Below are positions 32,437-44,800 of a stretch of DNA of 64,000 bases, one piece after another (position 1 is the first letter of the stretch; each line of letters starts with the position of its first letter). The stretch is from NCBI GenBank assembly GCA_019454045.1, contig SKCR01031814.1, forward strand, positions 22,697 through 86,696, in the 5' to 3' direction. The stretch is from Zanthoxylum bungeanum (lineage: Eukaryota; Streptophyta; Magnoliopsida; Sapindales; Rutaceae). The notes below the pieces were generated by a model that made no database searches, was not told the DNA's origin, and worked only from the letters and a program-made list of their open reading frames with translations. The position numbers and the translations under genes were made by a program.

Positions 32437-33039
32437 TGTTGGTGAAATTAGTGTCATTAAGCGAATTAACATGCATTAAATAATAAAAAACCAGAGCACA
32501 AACTCATATTTACACTAACATGCCAACTTAGACAAAACCCTAAAACTTGGAACATGAAGAAAACCTGGTAAATGACGAAACTTGCAGTCCAAGTCGAGAT
32601 ATATCTATATCCTTAAGAACTTATTAGCCCCGTCTCGGTGCTCTACGGGTTTTGTGGCTAACGTCCTCCCAGGATAACTTGGATTTCTCTTCTTCAAGAG
32701 GATTTCCTTAAGAAGATCTTGAACTTGGATAATGGAGGAACTCTCTCTGACTCAAAAACAATAATATGAGACTCATAAATTCGGATGGATTCAGATATCT
32801 TTAGAATGAACATGAAAACTTCCTCATAAAGGCATGAAATTGTGTCTTAAGGGCACCCTTTAATTTGGGGTGCAACTCTCCAAAGGGTTATACCCCTCCC
32901 ATGCACCACTTTGAGCCTAGAAGTATGTTCTTCTAAATTGGAGGAAATGTCCCTACATATGTGTACCTTTCCCATAGGGTACCATCCAAATGACATGTCC
33001 CTCCTCCATCAACACTCCATATTTGAAGAATTTACAACA
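32437..33039 (-). repeat. 3' LTR of element 5
   Basis: Matches 38,680-39,284 over its whole length with modest divergence (shared CTAACATGCCAACTTAGACA and TTATTAGCCCCGTCTCGGTG). Confidence 0.9.
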
Positions 33040-33613
33040 ATCCCCCACAATTCTCCAAATATTAATGCAGACACTTGAGAGAGTTTCCGTGAACTAAAGC
33101 TGCATCGAAATAGGTAGCTTTCGCCTTGAACCTTTCCCAGTGAATGACAATCGGATTTACTTGGCAAACCAATGACCCATAGTTTTGAATTGTTCTGCCG
33201 TTGGTGTAAACCAAGATAATTTCCAACACATATTTTTACTTCGACCATTTCTCATTCTACGGTTGTGTTCATTTCGTCCATGAACAGCGATACTGGATTC
33301 ATCAAGCACTTTAGGGAAATCAGCCTGTAAAATCCCATGGAAGTGGCCTCACTTCTTACTTGAAATAGGTGATCTACTATGAAGAGGTAATTTGTCTTTA
33401 TCCCCATTAAGACTCATCTCATAATATAGTGATCATTAAAAGTCTTAACTTATCCTAACCTTGACAGACATCACTCTGCGTCATTATCGGAATGAGAAAG
33501 AGTACAAAACTCTACAGTGCTTGTTTTGAATTGCACAAAGTTTCAGTTGTCCTTTTTGAGCTTAGATTTTGGGATCTCCAGTCAGCTAGGTTGGGTTTCT
33601 ACAGTGACAATTC

Positions 33614-34412
33614 TTAATTTATAAGCTTCAAGTTCATTGCCCTGGATGACTTCTCAACTTGCTCTATAGGTAAACCTTTAGTAAGTGGATCCGCTAGGTT
33701 TTCCTTCGACTTGACATAATCGATCGATATTATGCCAATTGAGAGCAGTTGACGTATGGTATTATGTCTCCGACGTATGTGTCGAAACTTATCATTATGA
33801 GAGCAGTTGATGTATGGTATTATGTCTCCGACGTATGTGTCGAGACTTACCATTATACATTCTATTTTGGGCTCCCCCAATAGTCGATTGACTATCACAA
33901 TATATGCTTATCGCTGGCATCGGTTTGGGCCAACTTGGAATATCCTCCAGGAAATTTCGAAGCCATTTCTCTTCTTCCACTGTTTTGTCTAATGCTATGA
34001 ACTCTGATTCCATAGTGGACCGGGTAATACATGTTTGCCTCGAGGATTTCCATAACACGGCTGTACTACCAAGTGTGAAAATAAATCCACTCGTAGATTT
34101 GGAATCCACTGTATTAGATATTCAGTTAGCATCACTGTTTCCCTCTAGAACAACATGATATCTTGCATAATGCAGCCCATATTTTGAAGTTTCTCTCAGA
34201 TACCTCAAAACTCTTACTATGGCTTTCCAGTGGTTATATCCAGGATTGCTCGTATATCTGCTAAGCCTGTTCACAGCTTGAGCGATATCAGGTTGTGTGA
34301 AATTCGTGAGATACATAAGACTTCCAATGATTCTCGAATACTCTAATTGAGATACGCCTAAGCCGATATTCTTTGATAGATGAAGAGTTAGGTCTACATG
34401 AGTTCTAGCCAT
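33614..34412 (-). pseudogene. Copia RNase H and reverse transcriptase C-terminus (element 5)
   Basis: Recognisable pieces are [58 protein letters not shown] and the [11 protein letters not shown] motif. A 58-bp tandem duplication (33,741-33,798 and 33,799-33,856) repeats the [10 protein letters not shown] segment and shifts the frame. The domain ends DPLTKGL near 33,650. Confidence 0.85.
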
Positions 34413-34421
34413 ATTTAGATC

Positions 34422-35048
34422 TCATTTGTTATATTTCTCAAGTATCTTCTCAATATAATGAGTCTGAGATAATATATATCCTTCTGATGTCCTGGAAATC
34501 TTAATTCCTAAGATCACATCAGCTACTCCTAAATCTTTCATATCAAATCTGCTGGATAACACTCTCTTGGTAGACTGAATCATTTCGTGATTACTACCAA
34601 TTATCAGCATATCGTCTACATAGAGACACACAATTACATATCCTTTTTGAGTTGAGTTGGTGTACACACACTTATCATACTCATTGGTTTTGAACCCACT
34701 TGACAACATCTCTTTGTCAAATTTCTCATGTCATTGTTTAGGTGCTTGTTTTAATCCGTATAAGGATTTTACAAGTTTACACACCTTATGTTCTTGTCCA
34801 GAAACATTAAACCCTTCTGATTGTTCCATGTATATCTATTCATCTAGTTCACCATTCAAGAATGTTGTCGTTACATCCATTTGATGTATTTCAAGACCAA
34901 ATATAGATGCTATGGCTATGAGCATTCTTATTGATGTTATACGAGTCACTTGTGAATATGTATCAAAGTAATCAATACCTTCTTTTTGTCTATAACCTTT
35001 TATGACAAGTCTTGCTTTGTACTTATCTATTGATCCATCCGGTTTCAT
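34422..35048 (-). pseudogene. Copia reverse transcriptase (element 5)
   Basis: Motifs seen are KARLVIKGYRQKEGIDY, QMDVTTTFLNGELDE (usually DVKTAFLNG) and the catalytic YVDDM box in IVCLYVDDMLIIGS. Frames are broken between 34,710 and 34,836. Confidence 0.88.
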
Positions 35049-35640
35049 CTTCCGTTTGAATATCCATTTTTAGCCCAGTGGCTTACAACCTGGAGGAAGA
35101 TCAACCAACTCCCAAGAATGGTTCTGTAGGATTGAATCAATCTCACTGTTGATAGCCTTTTTCCACAAATGTGCCTCTATCGAAGACATTGTTTCCTTAT
35201 AGCTTTGAGGCTTATTTTCTAACAAGTATGTCAGAAAATTGAGTCTAAATGACTTAGACGTTCTAGCTCTTTTGCTACGTCTAGGTTCATTTGCCTCAAC
35301 ATTTCCATGTTGATTTGACTCTTGGTCAACCTGATTAATGTCCTGACAGTATCAATAGTTCTTTTGATAGACTCTCTTCTTTGTCTTTCCTTACAAGGAA
35401 ATGTCTCTTCAAAAAATGTCGCATTCCTTGACTCAATTATCATATTCGGATTGATGTCATGAATCTCAGACATGTGTACCAAGAATCGACATGCACTACT
35501 GTTGCGAGCATATTCGATGAATATACAATCAACAGTTTTGGGGTCATATTCTAACTTTCTTAGGTTTAGGAACCATTACTTTGGCAAGACACCCCCACAC
35601 TTTCAGATATTTGTAGGAAGGTACATAACATTTCCACAAC

Positions 35641-36341
35641 TCATATAGTGTCTTGTCCAATCTTCTGTGAAGTAGCTTGTTCAGAACGTAGTTGACGGAA
35701 AGCAAGGCTTCCCCCCCATAAGTTCTGGGGCAAACCAGAGCTTGTCAATATGACGTTCATCATTTCTTTCATCGTTCTATTTTTTGCGCTTAGCAATCCC
35801 GTTTTGTTGAGGCGAATAATGAGCAGTAGTTTCGTGAATAATTCCATGATTGGAACAATATTCACCAAATAGTGACACATATTCACCACCTTTATCACTC
35901 TTGATTCTCTTGATTTTCTTGCCAAGTTGATTTTCAACTTCGTTCTTATAGTGTATAAAGCTCTCAATAGCTTCATCTTTGCTCCTCAGCAAATACACAT
36001 AATAGAATTTTATGCTATCATCGATAAAAGTGACAAAGTACTTTTCTACCGCCTCTTGTTTGCACAATATTCATATCACACACATCAATGTGTACAAGTT
36101 CTAAAGGTTCAGAACTTCATTCTATGGAATGAAATGATGTTATATGTATTTTTGCTTTAACATATGCCTCACATTTATGTTGGTTATCAATTATAAATTT
36201 AGGTATAAGGTCCATGTTAATTAATTTACGCATCGTATCATAATTAACATGTCCTAACCTCTCATGCCATACATTTTGTGACTCAATAATATAAGCAGAA
36301 AATATAGCTTTATTATTAGCACTATGTCGATTGACATTCAT
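35641..36341 (-). pseudogene. Copia pre-integrase and integrase (element 5)
   Basis: WHERLGHVNYDTMRKL (pre-integrase), then FVTFIDDSIKFYYVYLL and RIKSDKGGEYVS with HYSPQQNGIAKRKKRTM of the integrase core. The first catalytic Asp segment is present and several stops interrupt it. The link region 35,050-35,640 also reads as interrupted copia pol. Confidence 0.85.
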
Positions 36342-36518
36342 TACATTGAATTTGAAAATGCCCTCAGTGAGGTATCATTTTCCTACATAAACATCATTTT
36401 TGGTCAATACAAATTTATGAGAAACAAATACAAGCTTAAAACCATTCTCGCTAAGGAGAGAGCCCGAGACCAAGGTCTTCCGAATATCAAGAATATGCAA
36501 AACATTCTTCAATGCAAG

Positions 36519-36869
36519 CTATTTTACAGATGTCATCTTCAGAACCACTGTGTCATGTCCAACCACTTTAGAGGTAGACGATTTTCCCATTATCAGATGA
36601 TCGCCGCCATCGACCTTCTGATACGAGGAAAACATCTTGCTATCACCACAGATATGACGAGTAGCCCCAGTGTCTACCCACCATTCTCTCGGATTCCCAA
36701 CCAAGTTGGCTTCAGTTACCACTGCCGATAGGTTCATCTTTGAGATTTCATCAGTCAGCTGCTCATCTTCAGTGACATGGGCCTCATTTTTCTTTTTCTT
36801 GCCCTTGTCCCGAGACTTCTTGTTTCTGCAGTCCTTTGTTATATGACCATTTTTTCCACAGTTGTAGCA
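36519..36869 (-). pseudogene. Copia nucleocapsid knuckle and protease (element 5)
   Basis: The knuckle CYNCGKNGHITKDC (C-x2-C-x4-H-x4-C, 36,828-36,869) is intact but has a stop a few codons upstream. The protease active site reads WWVDTGATRHIC. Confidence 0.85.
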
Positions 36870-36879
36870 CTTCTATTTG

Positions 36880-37598
36880 AACTTCTTGTTACCTTGGGAA
36901 GAATCAGCTCCACTGTTCTTTCTCTTTTTGCTACCATTTACACCATCGACGATGTTGGCCTTAGACTTCATAGTCTTGTAGCTAGTCTTCTCAGACTTAC
37001 TGTTGTTCTATTTGATCCTCAATCGGACTCCAAGGTCTTCAAGGTTCATATGCTTCTTTTTGTGTTTCAGATAGCTCCTGAAGTCCTTCCATGATGGATG
37101 CAACTTTTCAATGATGGTGGTAACTTGAAACGTCTCACTGAGTTGCATCCATTCATCCAATATTTCATGAATGATCAATTACAGTTCACCCAACTGAGAC
37201 ATTACTGTTCTTGAATCTACCATTTTGTAGTCCAGGATCATACCCACGATAAATTTCTTTTACCCGACATTCTCGGTTTTGTATTTCTTCTCGAGAGATT
37301 CCCAGAGAATCTTTACAGAAGTCATTCCTTGGTACACATTGTACAGGGTATTGTCAAGTCCACCCAAAAGGTATTTCTTGCATAAGAAGTCGCCAGATTA
37401 CCATGTCTATTCTCGCAGTTGCTTGGCTGTTTTCGTTTCACCCTCCACAGGACCCGGAGGATCTTTGAGGTACTTAGCCAACTTGAGAGTTGTCAGGTAG
37501 AACAACATTTTGCTCTGCCACTGTTTAAAATTTACCCCACCAAACTTTTCCGATTTTTCTCCATGAGCGACCGATACTGTGATATTTCCGCTAGCCAT
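36880..37598 (-). pseudogene. Copia gag (element 5)
   Basis: Starts at the ATG at 37,598 (MASGNITVSVAHGEKSEKF), then NFKQWQSKMLFYLTTL, a copia Gag opening. The frame is lost after about 37,407, and fragments such as the WKDFRSYLKHKKKHM segment near 37,050 appear in other frames. Confidence 0.8.
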
Positions 37599-37661
37599 AT
37601 GTAATTGGAAAAACCAACAGAGGTCAATAAGTCTACAAAAGATAAATTGCACAACGATCAA

Positions 37662-38679
37662 TAAATGATGTTGTTCAAGTGATATATCAAGTATCCATTC
37701 GTTGTTCTAATTGGACAGTAATACCAATAAATAGAGGTCCTTGAATTTTCGACTAAGGTTTCTTATGAAAAGTAAATAAATGAATATTCCCAGAGGACGA
37801 GGGGGGTCCGGAGTAACCACTTAAATCCCTGACCACTTAGGCTCTTATCGCCTTTTTGACACAATATCCTTTAAACACTTTTTCAATAGAATCTCTTAGC
37901 AATTCAAACTTAGTATTACACTTCCAATTTCACAATACAATGTCTGTGTGTGTGTCTATATATATATATATATGTGTGTGTGTGTATTAATCAACCAAGA
38001 TTTGATGGAATTACTTGTGTAAGATTACACTTTTAATTCTCACTCAAATATGCAACACACAATTAAATTTCAACTTTATCATTATGTGTATGTTTGTGAT
38101 AATTGAACACCCTAATAATAACTTAAATCTATACTACCAAGTTTATTGTTTTACAATATATGATTTTGCTAAGTTAATATTATAAAATATTGTAAGTTTA
38201 TTTTAAACTAAAAATATTTCCAGAGCCAATTTCGTTATTGTCGTGTTCGTATCTTCGTTCGAACGAGGCTGACCAGTGTGTGCACGTTCGTGTAGCGTTC
38301 GTAAACGCGTTCGAACGAAGTGTTCCAGAGATTTCACGTTCATGTAGCGTTCGTAAACGCGTTCGAACGAAGTGTTCCAGAGAGTTCACGTTCGTGTAGC
38401 ATTTGAGAACGCGTTCGAACGAAATATTCCAGATAGTTTACGTTCGTGTGACGTCCGAAAACGCGTTCGAACGTTCTAAGGAAAAAGGCTTGCGTTCGAG
38501 TTGCGTTTGAATACGCGTTCGAACATTCTTATGAAAATTCAAATTCTTGCATATGCGTTCGTCGGGTGTTCGAACGGCCTTACGTATTTTTCATGCATAG
38601 AGTATATTTTCCAGAAAATTTCTTATCAAAGCATGCGAATTTTCATCTAACAACACCAATGTTAATAAGTTCTCAAGAT
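37662..38679 (-). other. Leader of element 5 with TTCGAACG repeat cluster
   Basis: Untranslated region between the 5' LTR and gag. At 38,225-38,575 it has about six degenerate copies of ACGTTCGTGTAGCGTTCG followed by TAAACGCGTTCGAACG. A (TA)n(TG)n microsatellite lies at 37,957-37,985. No standard copia primer site was recognised next to the LTR. Confidence 0.6.
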
Positions 38680-39284
38680 TGTTGGGGTAATTAGTATCAT
38701 TAACCGAAATTAACATGCATTAAATAATCAAAAACCCGAACGCAAACTCAAATCTACACTAACATGCCAACTTAGACAAAAACCCTAAAACTTGGAACAC
38801 GAAGAAAACTTGGTAAATGACGAAACTTGCAGTCCAAGTCGAGATATATCTCTGTCCTTAAGAACTTATTAGCCCCGTCTCGGTGCTCTACAGGTTTTGT
38901 GGCTAACGTCCTCCTAAGATAACTTGGATTCTTCTTCTTCAAGGGGCACTCCTTAAGAAGATATTGAACTTTGATAATGGAGAAACTCTCTTTGACTCAA
39001 AAATAATAATATGAGACTCACAAATTCGGATGGATTCAGATCTCTTTAGAATGAACATGAAAGCTTTCTTATAAAGGCATGGAATGGTGCCTTAAGGGCA
39101 CCCTTTGATTTGGGGTGCAACCCTCCAGAGGGTTATACCTCTCCCATGCACCACTTGGAGTCTAGAAGTATGTTCTTCTAAATTGAAGGACATGTACCTA
39201 CATGTATGTACCTTTCCCATGAGGTATCATCCAAGAGACATGTCCCTCTTTCATCAACACTCAATATTTGAAGAATTTACAACA
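38680..39284 (-). repeat. 5' LTR of element 5
   Basis: Pairs with 32,437-33,039; TGTTGGGGTAATTAG to TTTACAACA on the plus strand. Confidence 0.9.
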
Positions 39285-41818
39285 TTGATGTATGTATATA
39301 GGGCTTTGTCTAGCTGCAATGAACCGATTTGTTACCTATGTTGATATGGTCATGTTTCGGACTATGTCTGATTTGTGCGCACGACCCATGTATTAGATGC
39401 CTGATATTTTCATCCAGTCGACTTGGTTCTTGGATGTCTGATACATGTTAGGATAAGTCTAGTTTTGGTTAAGGTATCTGTTTAGATGAGATTCATCTCA
39501 TACATATTCCAAAATAGGTAACGAGTCACGTACAAGCTTCATTTGATCGTTTTGATATACGGTTTGCGTAAGTATATTTTGGTTGTGTCTCTCGTTCATT
39601 TCTGATATACATATATGTATATTAGTATATCCTTAATCAATTTACTATTGATGATTATGGTACAATTGTTATGTAGAAGATTTGGACAATTGTATAAGTT
39701 ATGTTTATGAGTTTGGATATGTTTGTATGTAATTTGAGTTTTGAACGTTAGAAAAGTTTTGCTTATAAAGTTTCTGATTTGTATCATGTATGCCTCATGA
39801 AATTCAGTTTTTAGATTTGTATACATCTATGTAATTTCAGAGGACTTTGTAAATGAAGAGCATAAAGAATAGTACCAAGATTGAAAGATTTTCAGTACAA
39901 TATGTTAAAGACTTTCCAACAACTTATATTTATATGATTATATGTATACGTACTATTATCAAGGTTTATTCTCGTCTTTTATGGTATAAGTGTGATTACT
40001 TATTGGATTTTATAACTCACACCATAATATAAATATTGTAGTTGTAGTTGTGGTCCATTTTATAAATATATGGTGATCTTGATTCATGATCGTTCATGCG
40101 GTGATATGAGAATGAAGCATCTTATATGATGTGATCATATATGATTGGACCCAGATATAAATGAATTTCTTCTAAATATTTGTTTAAATGTATGTTATTG
40201 TACTATAAAATGATGATGATGATGTAACGATGAAAACTTATTAGTAAAATTTTCCCAATTATTTTTAAATTTGTAGTTACATAAGGAGATGTTGATTTTA
40301 AATTTTCAGATGATTTTCAAGGTCTCTATGACAAGTTTTGAGAAAAATATTTTTGAACACTTCATCACTCATAATTTAAACCTTCACCGAAAAGTCAAAA
40401 CCAACATTAACTGTCCATTCATAAAATACATTAGAATAAAGGAAATCTTCTAAAATCACTCCATGAATAATTATGTTTTAAACGAATTGAAATAAAACTT
40501 GGTGATTATGCGAATGCGAGGAAGTCGGATGTTTTTTACAAAATTAATCCCCGATTTCGGATTTTTGAAAATCATCCCATTCATAGAAATATTCATTTTC
40601 TCAATTCTTTTTTAGAAATTTTAATCACCTCTCAATTTATGATTGTTTAAATTTTTAGTGATTTTTGGAGGATATTGAGAAATGAGTTGTAATTTTTTTT
40701 TCCAATCATATAAAATGTCAACTTCACTCTTCCTAATTAATTTCTAATTAATCTCTAAATATTTTCAATTAATCGCAAATCATTTAGGGAAAACAAGAGA
40801 TCTCCTCAAGTTGGATGGGATCTCTTCCCTTATCGGGGAGATAGAGAAATCGAATCGAGTATTAACGGAATGGACTAGAAAAGAGGGACATGGAGATACA
40901 AGGAAGGTAACCTTCTTTTTGTTCATTTTATGAGTCCATAGAAATGCGAATATTTGTGAACAAAAGAAACTGTCGATTTCTGATTAAACGGCAAAACAAA
41001 GCTTGTCCGAAAAAGAGAGTATAATTGGGCTGGCTCTTTTGAGCCTGGACTCATTAGAGGCCCACTGGATCCTTTAAGTTTGGGATCATTACAGGCCCAC
41101 TCTATGACTGACTGGTACAAGAATATGATCTATGAGATATGAATGTTCATTTCTGCATTGTCACTGACAAGCTACATTGGCATGGCTATAAAAATGAAGC
41201 ATCCATCATCACAGTCACTTGAAAGCCAGTTAATAAGGTGCTAGTCTTATAAAATAACATACCTTCTATCCTTTTCGTTGCTTCTTCATCATGGGCGATA
41301 CCCAAATACCCAATAGCCCCCCCCAGTATATCCCATAGGAAGATAAACCTGGGATCACCATTAATAATCTTCTTTCCTTTTCACTGCTGCTAAAACTAAA
41401 ATTGTTGATCATTATAATGCATCAAATGATCTACAATCATATTATCTAGGCAAAAAAATAAAAAAAAAAAAAAAATAAAAAATACAGTTTTGAATACACC
41501 ATTGCGCCGAACTCGCAGCACAGCATTAACAATGCAAGAACTTCAAAAGACCATCCTATATAAAATAAGATTACAGACAGCAGAGGTTATCAAATCTTGT
41601 ACTCTCACATCTTGCATACTACTTTCAGGTACAGCGCTCTATCTGAGACACACGGCCTATCCCGGAAAAAAAAAAAAAAAAACTGGAATGTACCTTGTAA
41701 GCCCTGCTCTATCGTTAATTACATTGTAGTAAAAGATATCTGATCTACCAATCATGTACAACAGCAATCATGTGAATATGGAGATACAACATGCACGCCA
41801 AATCCCAGGAGCAAACAT
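39285..41818. other. Intergenic region, no recognised gene
   Basis: AT-rich sequence without convincing coding potential. The first 1 kb resembles repeat-derived DNA but no LTR end was identified. Two A-rich runs (41,460-41,480 and 41,666-41,682) and C8 at 41,317 are present. The last few hundred bases probably include the 3' untranslated region of the lipase gene. Confidence 0.4.
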
Positions 41819-44800
41819 CTATTCAGAATCAACCTGTGCTTTCTTTTTTGACTTTGAGGCCTTCTGGCTCAACTGCTTCTTTGAAGTTGGCTCCACAAGA
41901 AGTAAACGTGACATTACATAGGCTAAGAGTTCCTCCCGGTGAGAGAATGTAAAGTCCAGGTGGGCATACTCAAACTCGTTGTATGATACATCTACACCCG
42001 AATCCTTCATCAACTTATAGTGCTTCCTTACCATTGAAGGTCGAATTACCTTGTCCTTACGCCCAGCGACCAGATCAACTGGAATATCAATAAATCCATA
42101 ATATTCACCCAAGTCCAATGGCTCGGGAGAACCATACACTTCCATGTTCTCGTGTGCACTACCATAATCAAACATTCTAAACTTTCCAGTATGCTTCATC
42201 TGTGCAAGGTGGTGAGCCACACGGAATGAAACTCCCGGCATGTCATTCATGTTGTAGTGTGGCAGCCCTAGAACTCCAACCCAATTTGAGCTGTCTCCAC
42301 CAACAACATAACTCATTAGGGTTTGAACCAGTCCTCCAACTGCAGGGTAGTTATGGAAGTCCCGAGCCAACTTGTTCAGTAGCATACGGAAGAATCTGGT
42401 TGGTATGTAGAAGGCCGGCACTATATATGCCAGAAATGGAGCAAAAAGAAGAAATAAATACTCCACAGCCGTAAAAACTAGTGTGGAATCATCATGAAAA
42501 CCAGCTGGAGATAATAAAATTAATCTCGAGAGTCTGTGTGGCTTCTCTTCAATTCGGCGGATTATGACATACATCAATATAGCAGCTCCCCCCAAGCTAT
42601 GACAGATTGCACAAAGTTTGTAAGGCTGACCCACATTTATTTCTTCCTTGAGATCAGGTTGGCTTACTTTCAATTCTGAAGTTTTAATCTCATGAATCTT
42701 TTCTATCATAGCTGGAATATCCTCAGTCCCATGCTCATTGATGGAGTACCGCCAATACCTACATTACATTATTCCTTCTAGTTAAAGACCATTATCATAC
42801 CCTAACAATCATCTTTTACAGGTGTGTGTCTGTGTAGTTTCTGGTAAGGACTAACCGCCGTGAGGAAAAGTTTTTGTTAACATGCTCTCTAGAAACCAAA
42901 CCGCGAAAATTCCCAAGGAAAACATCATAACCTGTAGAAGAGAGAAGAAAAAACAAGCAAACACAGGTATATACTCATTCTGAAAAGCGATGAACGTTGA
43001 ATTGGAAGCTGTAAATATTATAAAATGATTTGTAGCAAACCTTGATCATAAGCTGCAAATGCTGGGGAACCAACAACTCCATTAGACACCCACCTGCCAA
43101 CAGAATCCACTTGTAAGAGTCAATCAAAGGTAATATATCAGCAGTAAAGCATCAAATTAACACAAAAGAAAACAGGTATTGGAGACATCTGGATGAGCAC
43201 CAAATTGACAAGCATGATTATTATAGTAAAAATGCAGATGCAGTCCACTATAAAGACAATGTAATATGCATACTTTGTTCAGACCGCCTATAGATATATG
43301 TACAGCTCCTTCTATCCATAATTTCATGAGACTAGATCAAACTCAGTGTCCCATCATAATCAACAGAATAAAGAAAAGAATTTACCCCATGGATGAATCC
43401 AAAATTCCATGCTGTAGATAAACAGCCTTCCGCGCATCACGTCTGTAAAATGATGGCACCAGCATCAGACATCATGAGTCCAGAAAAGTTTCTAATTTGA
43501 CAAAAAAAAACCAACCATACCTGGGAATTCTTTCCAACAGAAGAACATATCCATCAGAAGTTACCACATGAATAGCCTCATATGGATACCTAAAAAAGAT
43601 CAAAGAGTTAGAAACATGGATAGCCTCATATGGATACCTAAAATATGTCAAAGAGTTAGAAACATGAATAGCCTCACATGGATACCTACATGACATGATC
43701 ATACGTCCATGAACAAACATGAATTAGTAGCCAACAGAAGCATTGTCCTTACCCAAGTTCTGTGATAACATCTCGACACGTACGAGCATCTGTATTCATA
43801 ACCTGGTGAAAAGTAGTTTTCCTTTCTGAAATAGATGGATCATTCTCTCCAAGGGTATCTGTGTGCACGGAGGTATCATAAACATCACGATGAATATCTT
43901 CAGTGTTATTGTTGTCAGACGAAAACCATCTCCAAGCCATCCTAAACGCTTCAGATGGGGAAAGAAGAAAGTGTGCAGCCTTGTGAAAAAAATCAAATAT
44001 ACTTTCTATGAAGATCTCAATTGCTAGATGAAGGTCCTGGTTGACATAACAACATAAATGAGCAACGAGAGAAAGACATTAGAAAAGAAATGATGTGTGC
44101 ACTACATCTGAGGCCAGTGATATATATAGAAGTAATTCCACAAACCTCAATGACACCACGTCTCCTGTCTGTAGTGCGGTGAACAACATGATCCTTGGGG
44201 GTGTGCACTCTCTTTATAGACTGTAAATGCAAAGGCCGGCGGCTTGTAGAAAGAGCTTTTGATCCCCTAGTATAGGACAAACGACCTATATGAAATGGTA
44301 TTCTGAGCAGAAATTTTGCAGGAAACAAAATCCATGAAAGTATGCTTATGATCCACCCAGACTGATGCCTTTCATACTTGGTGAAACTAGTTGCCCTGGA
44401 GACTCGTGAACTGTACGATGATGGTGATGCAGGAGTTACTCCATCAATATCTTCTTCTCCAGAAGAGTAATCTACACTTGAAGGATCAGAATCCATAGAA
44501 AGCTCATGAACGAACCGGTTGAATGAGGACACACCACTATCACCATCAAGAAGTGCAAATTGAATTAGAAGACATCATTAATCACCAACCAAAATGAACA
44601 ATAAAGAGCGAGAGATTTTGATTTGTTCATCTAAACTATAATTCAATAAAGGAAGAGTGCAAACAAGCACTAAGAGAAGAATAAGAGATCCGCAGCAGCA
44701 CATGTACAAAGGTAGAAACGGAAGAGAAACAGAAAAACAATTCTGCAGATAAATTCTTAAGCTGCTATTATTATGCAGAAAATAAACTTTGCTATGATTG

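Larger units (their letters stand above)
32437..39284 (-). mobile_element. Element 5: degenerate full-length Ty1/copia retrotransposon
   Basis: LTRs of about 604 bp at 32,437-33,039 and 38,680-39,284 start TGTTGG and end CAACA on the plus strand. A minus-strand polypurine tract (GTGGGGGAT) lies just inside the left LTR. Between them on the minus strand lie gag, nucleocapsid, protease, pre-integrase, integrase, reverse transcriptase and RNase H in copia order. Stops and frameshifts break nearly every domain. Flanks GTGAT and TTGAT differ at one base, consistent with an old 5-bp duplication. Confidence 0.88.

Noticed and set aside
32437..39284. A standard copia primer-binding site next to the right LTR of element 5.
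   Set aside because: The adjoining minus-strand sequence (AACATTGGTGTTGTTAG) matches the tRNA-Met type too poorly to call.
42202..42474. Plus-strand 90-codon frame inside the lipase last exon.
   Set aside because: Antisense shadow of a strongly supported exon with clear catalytic motifs.
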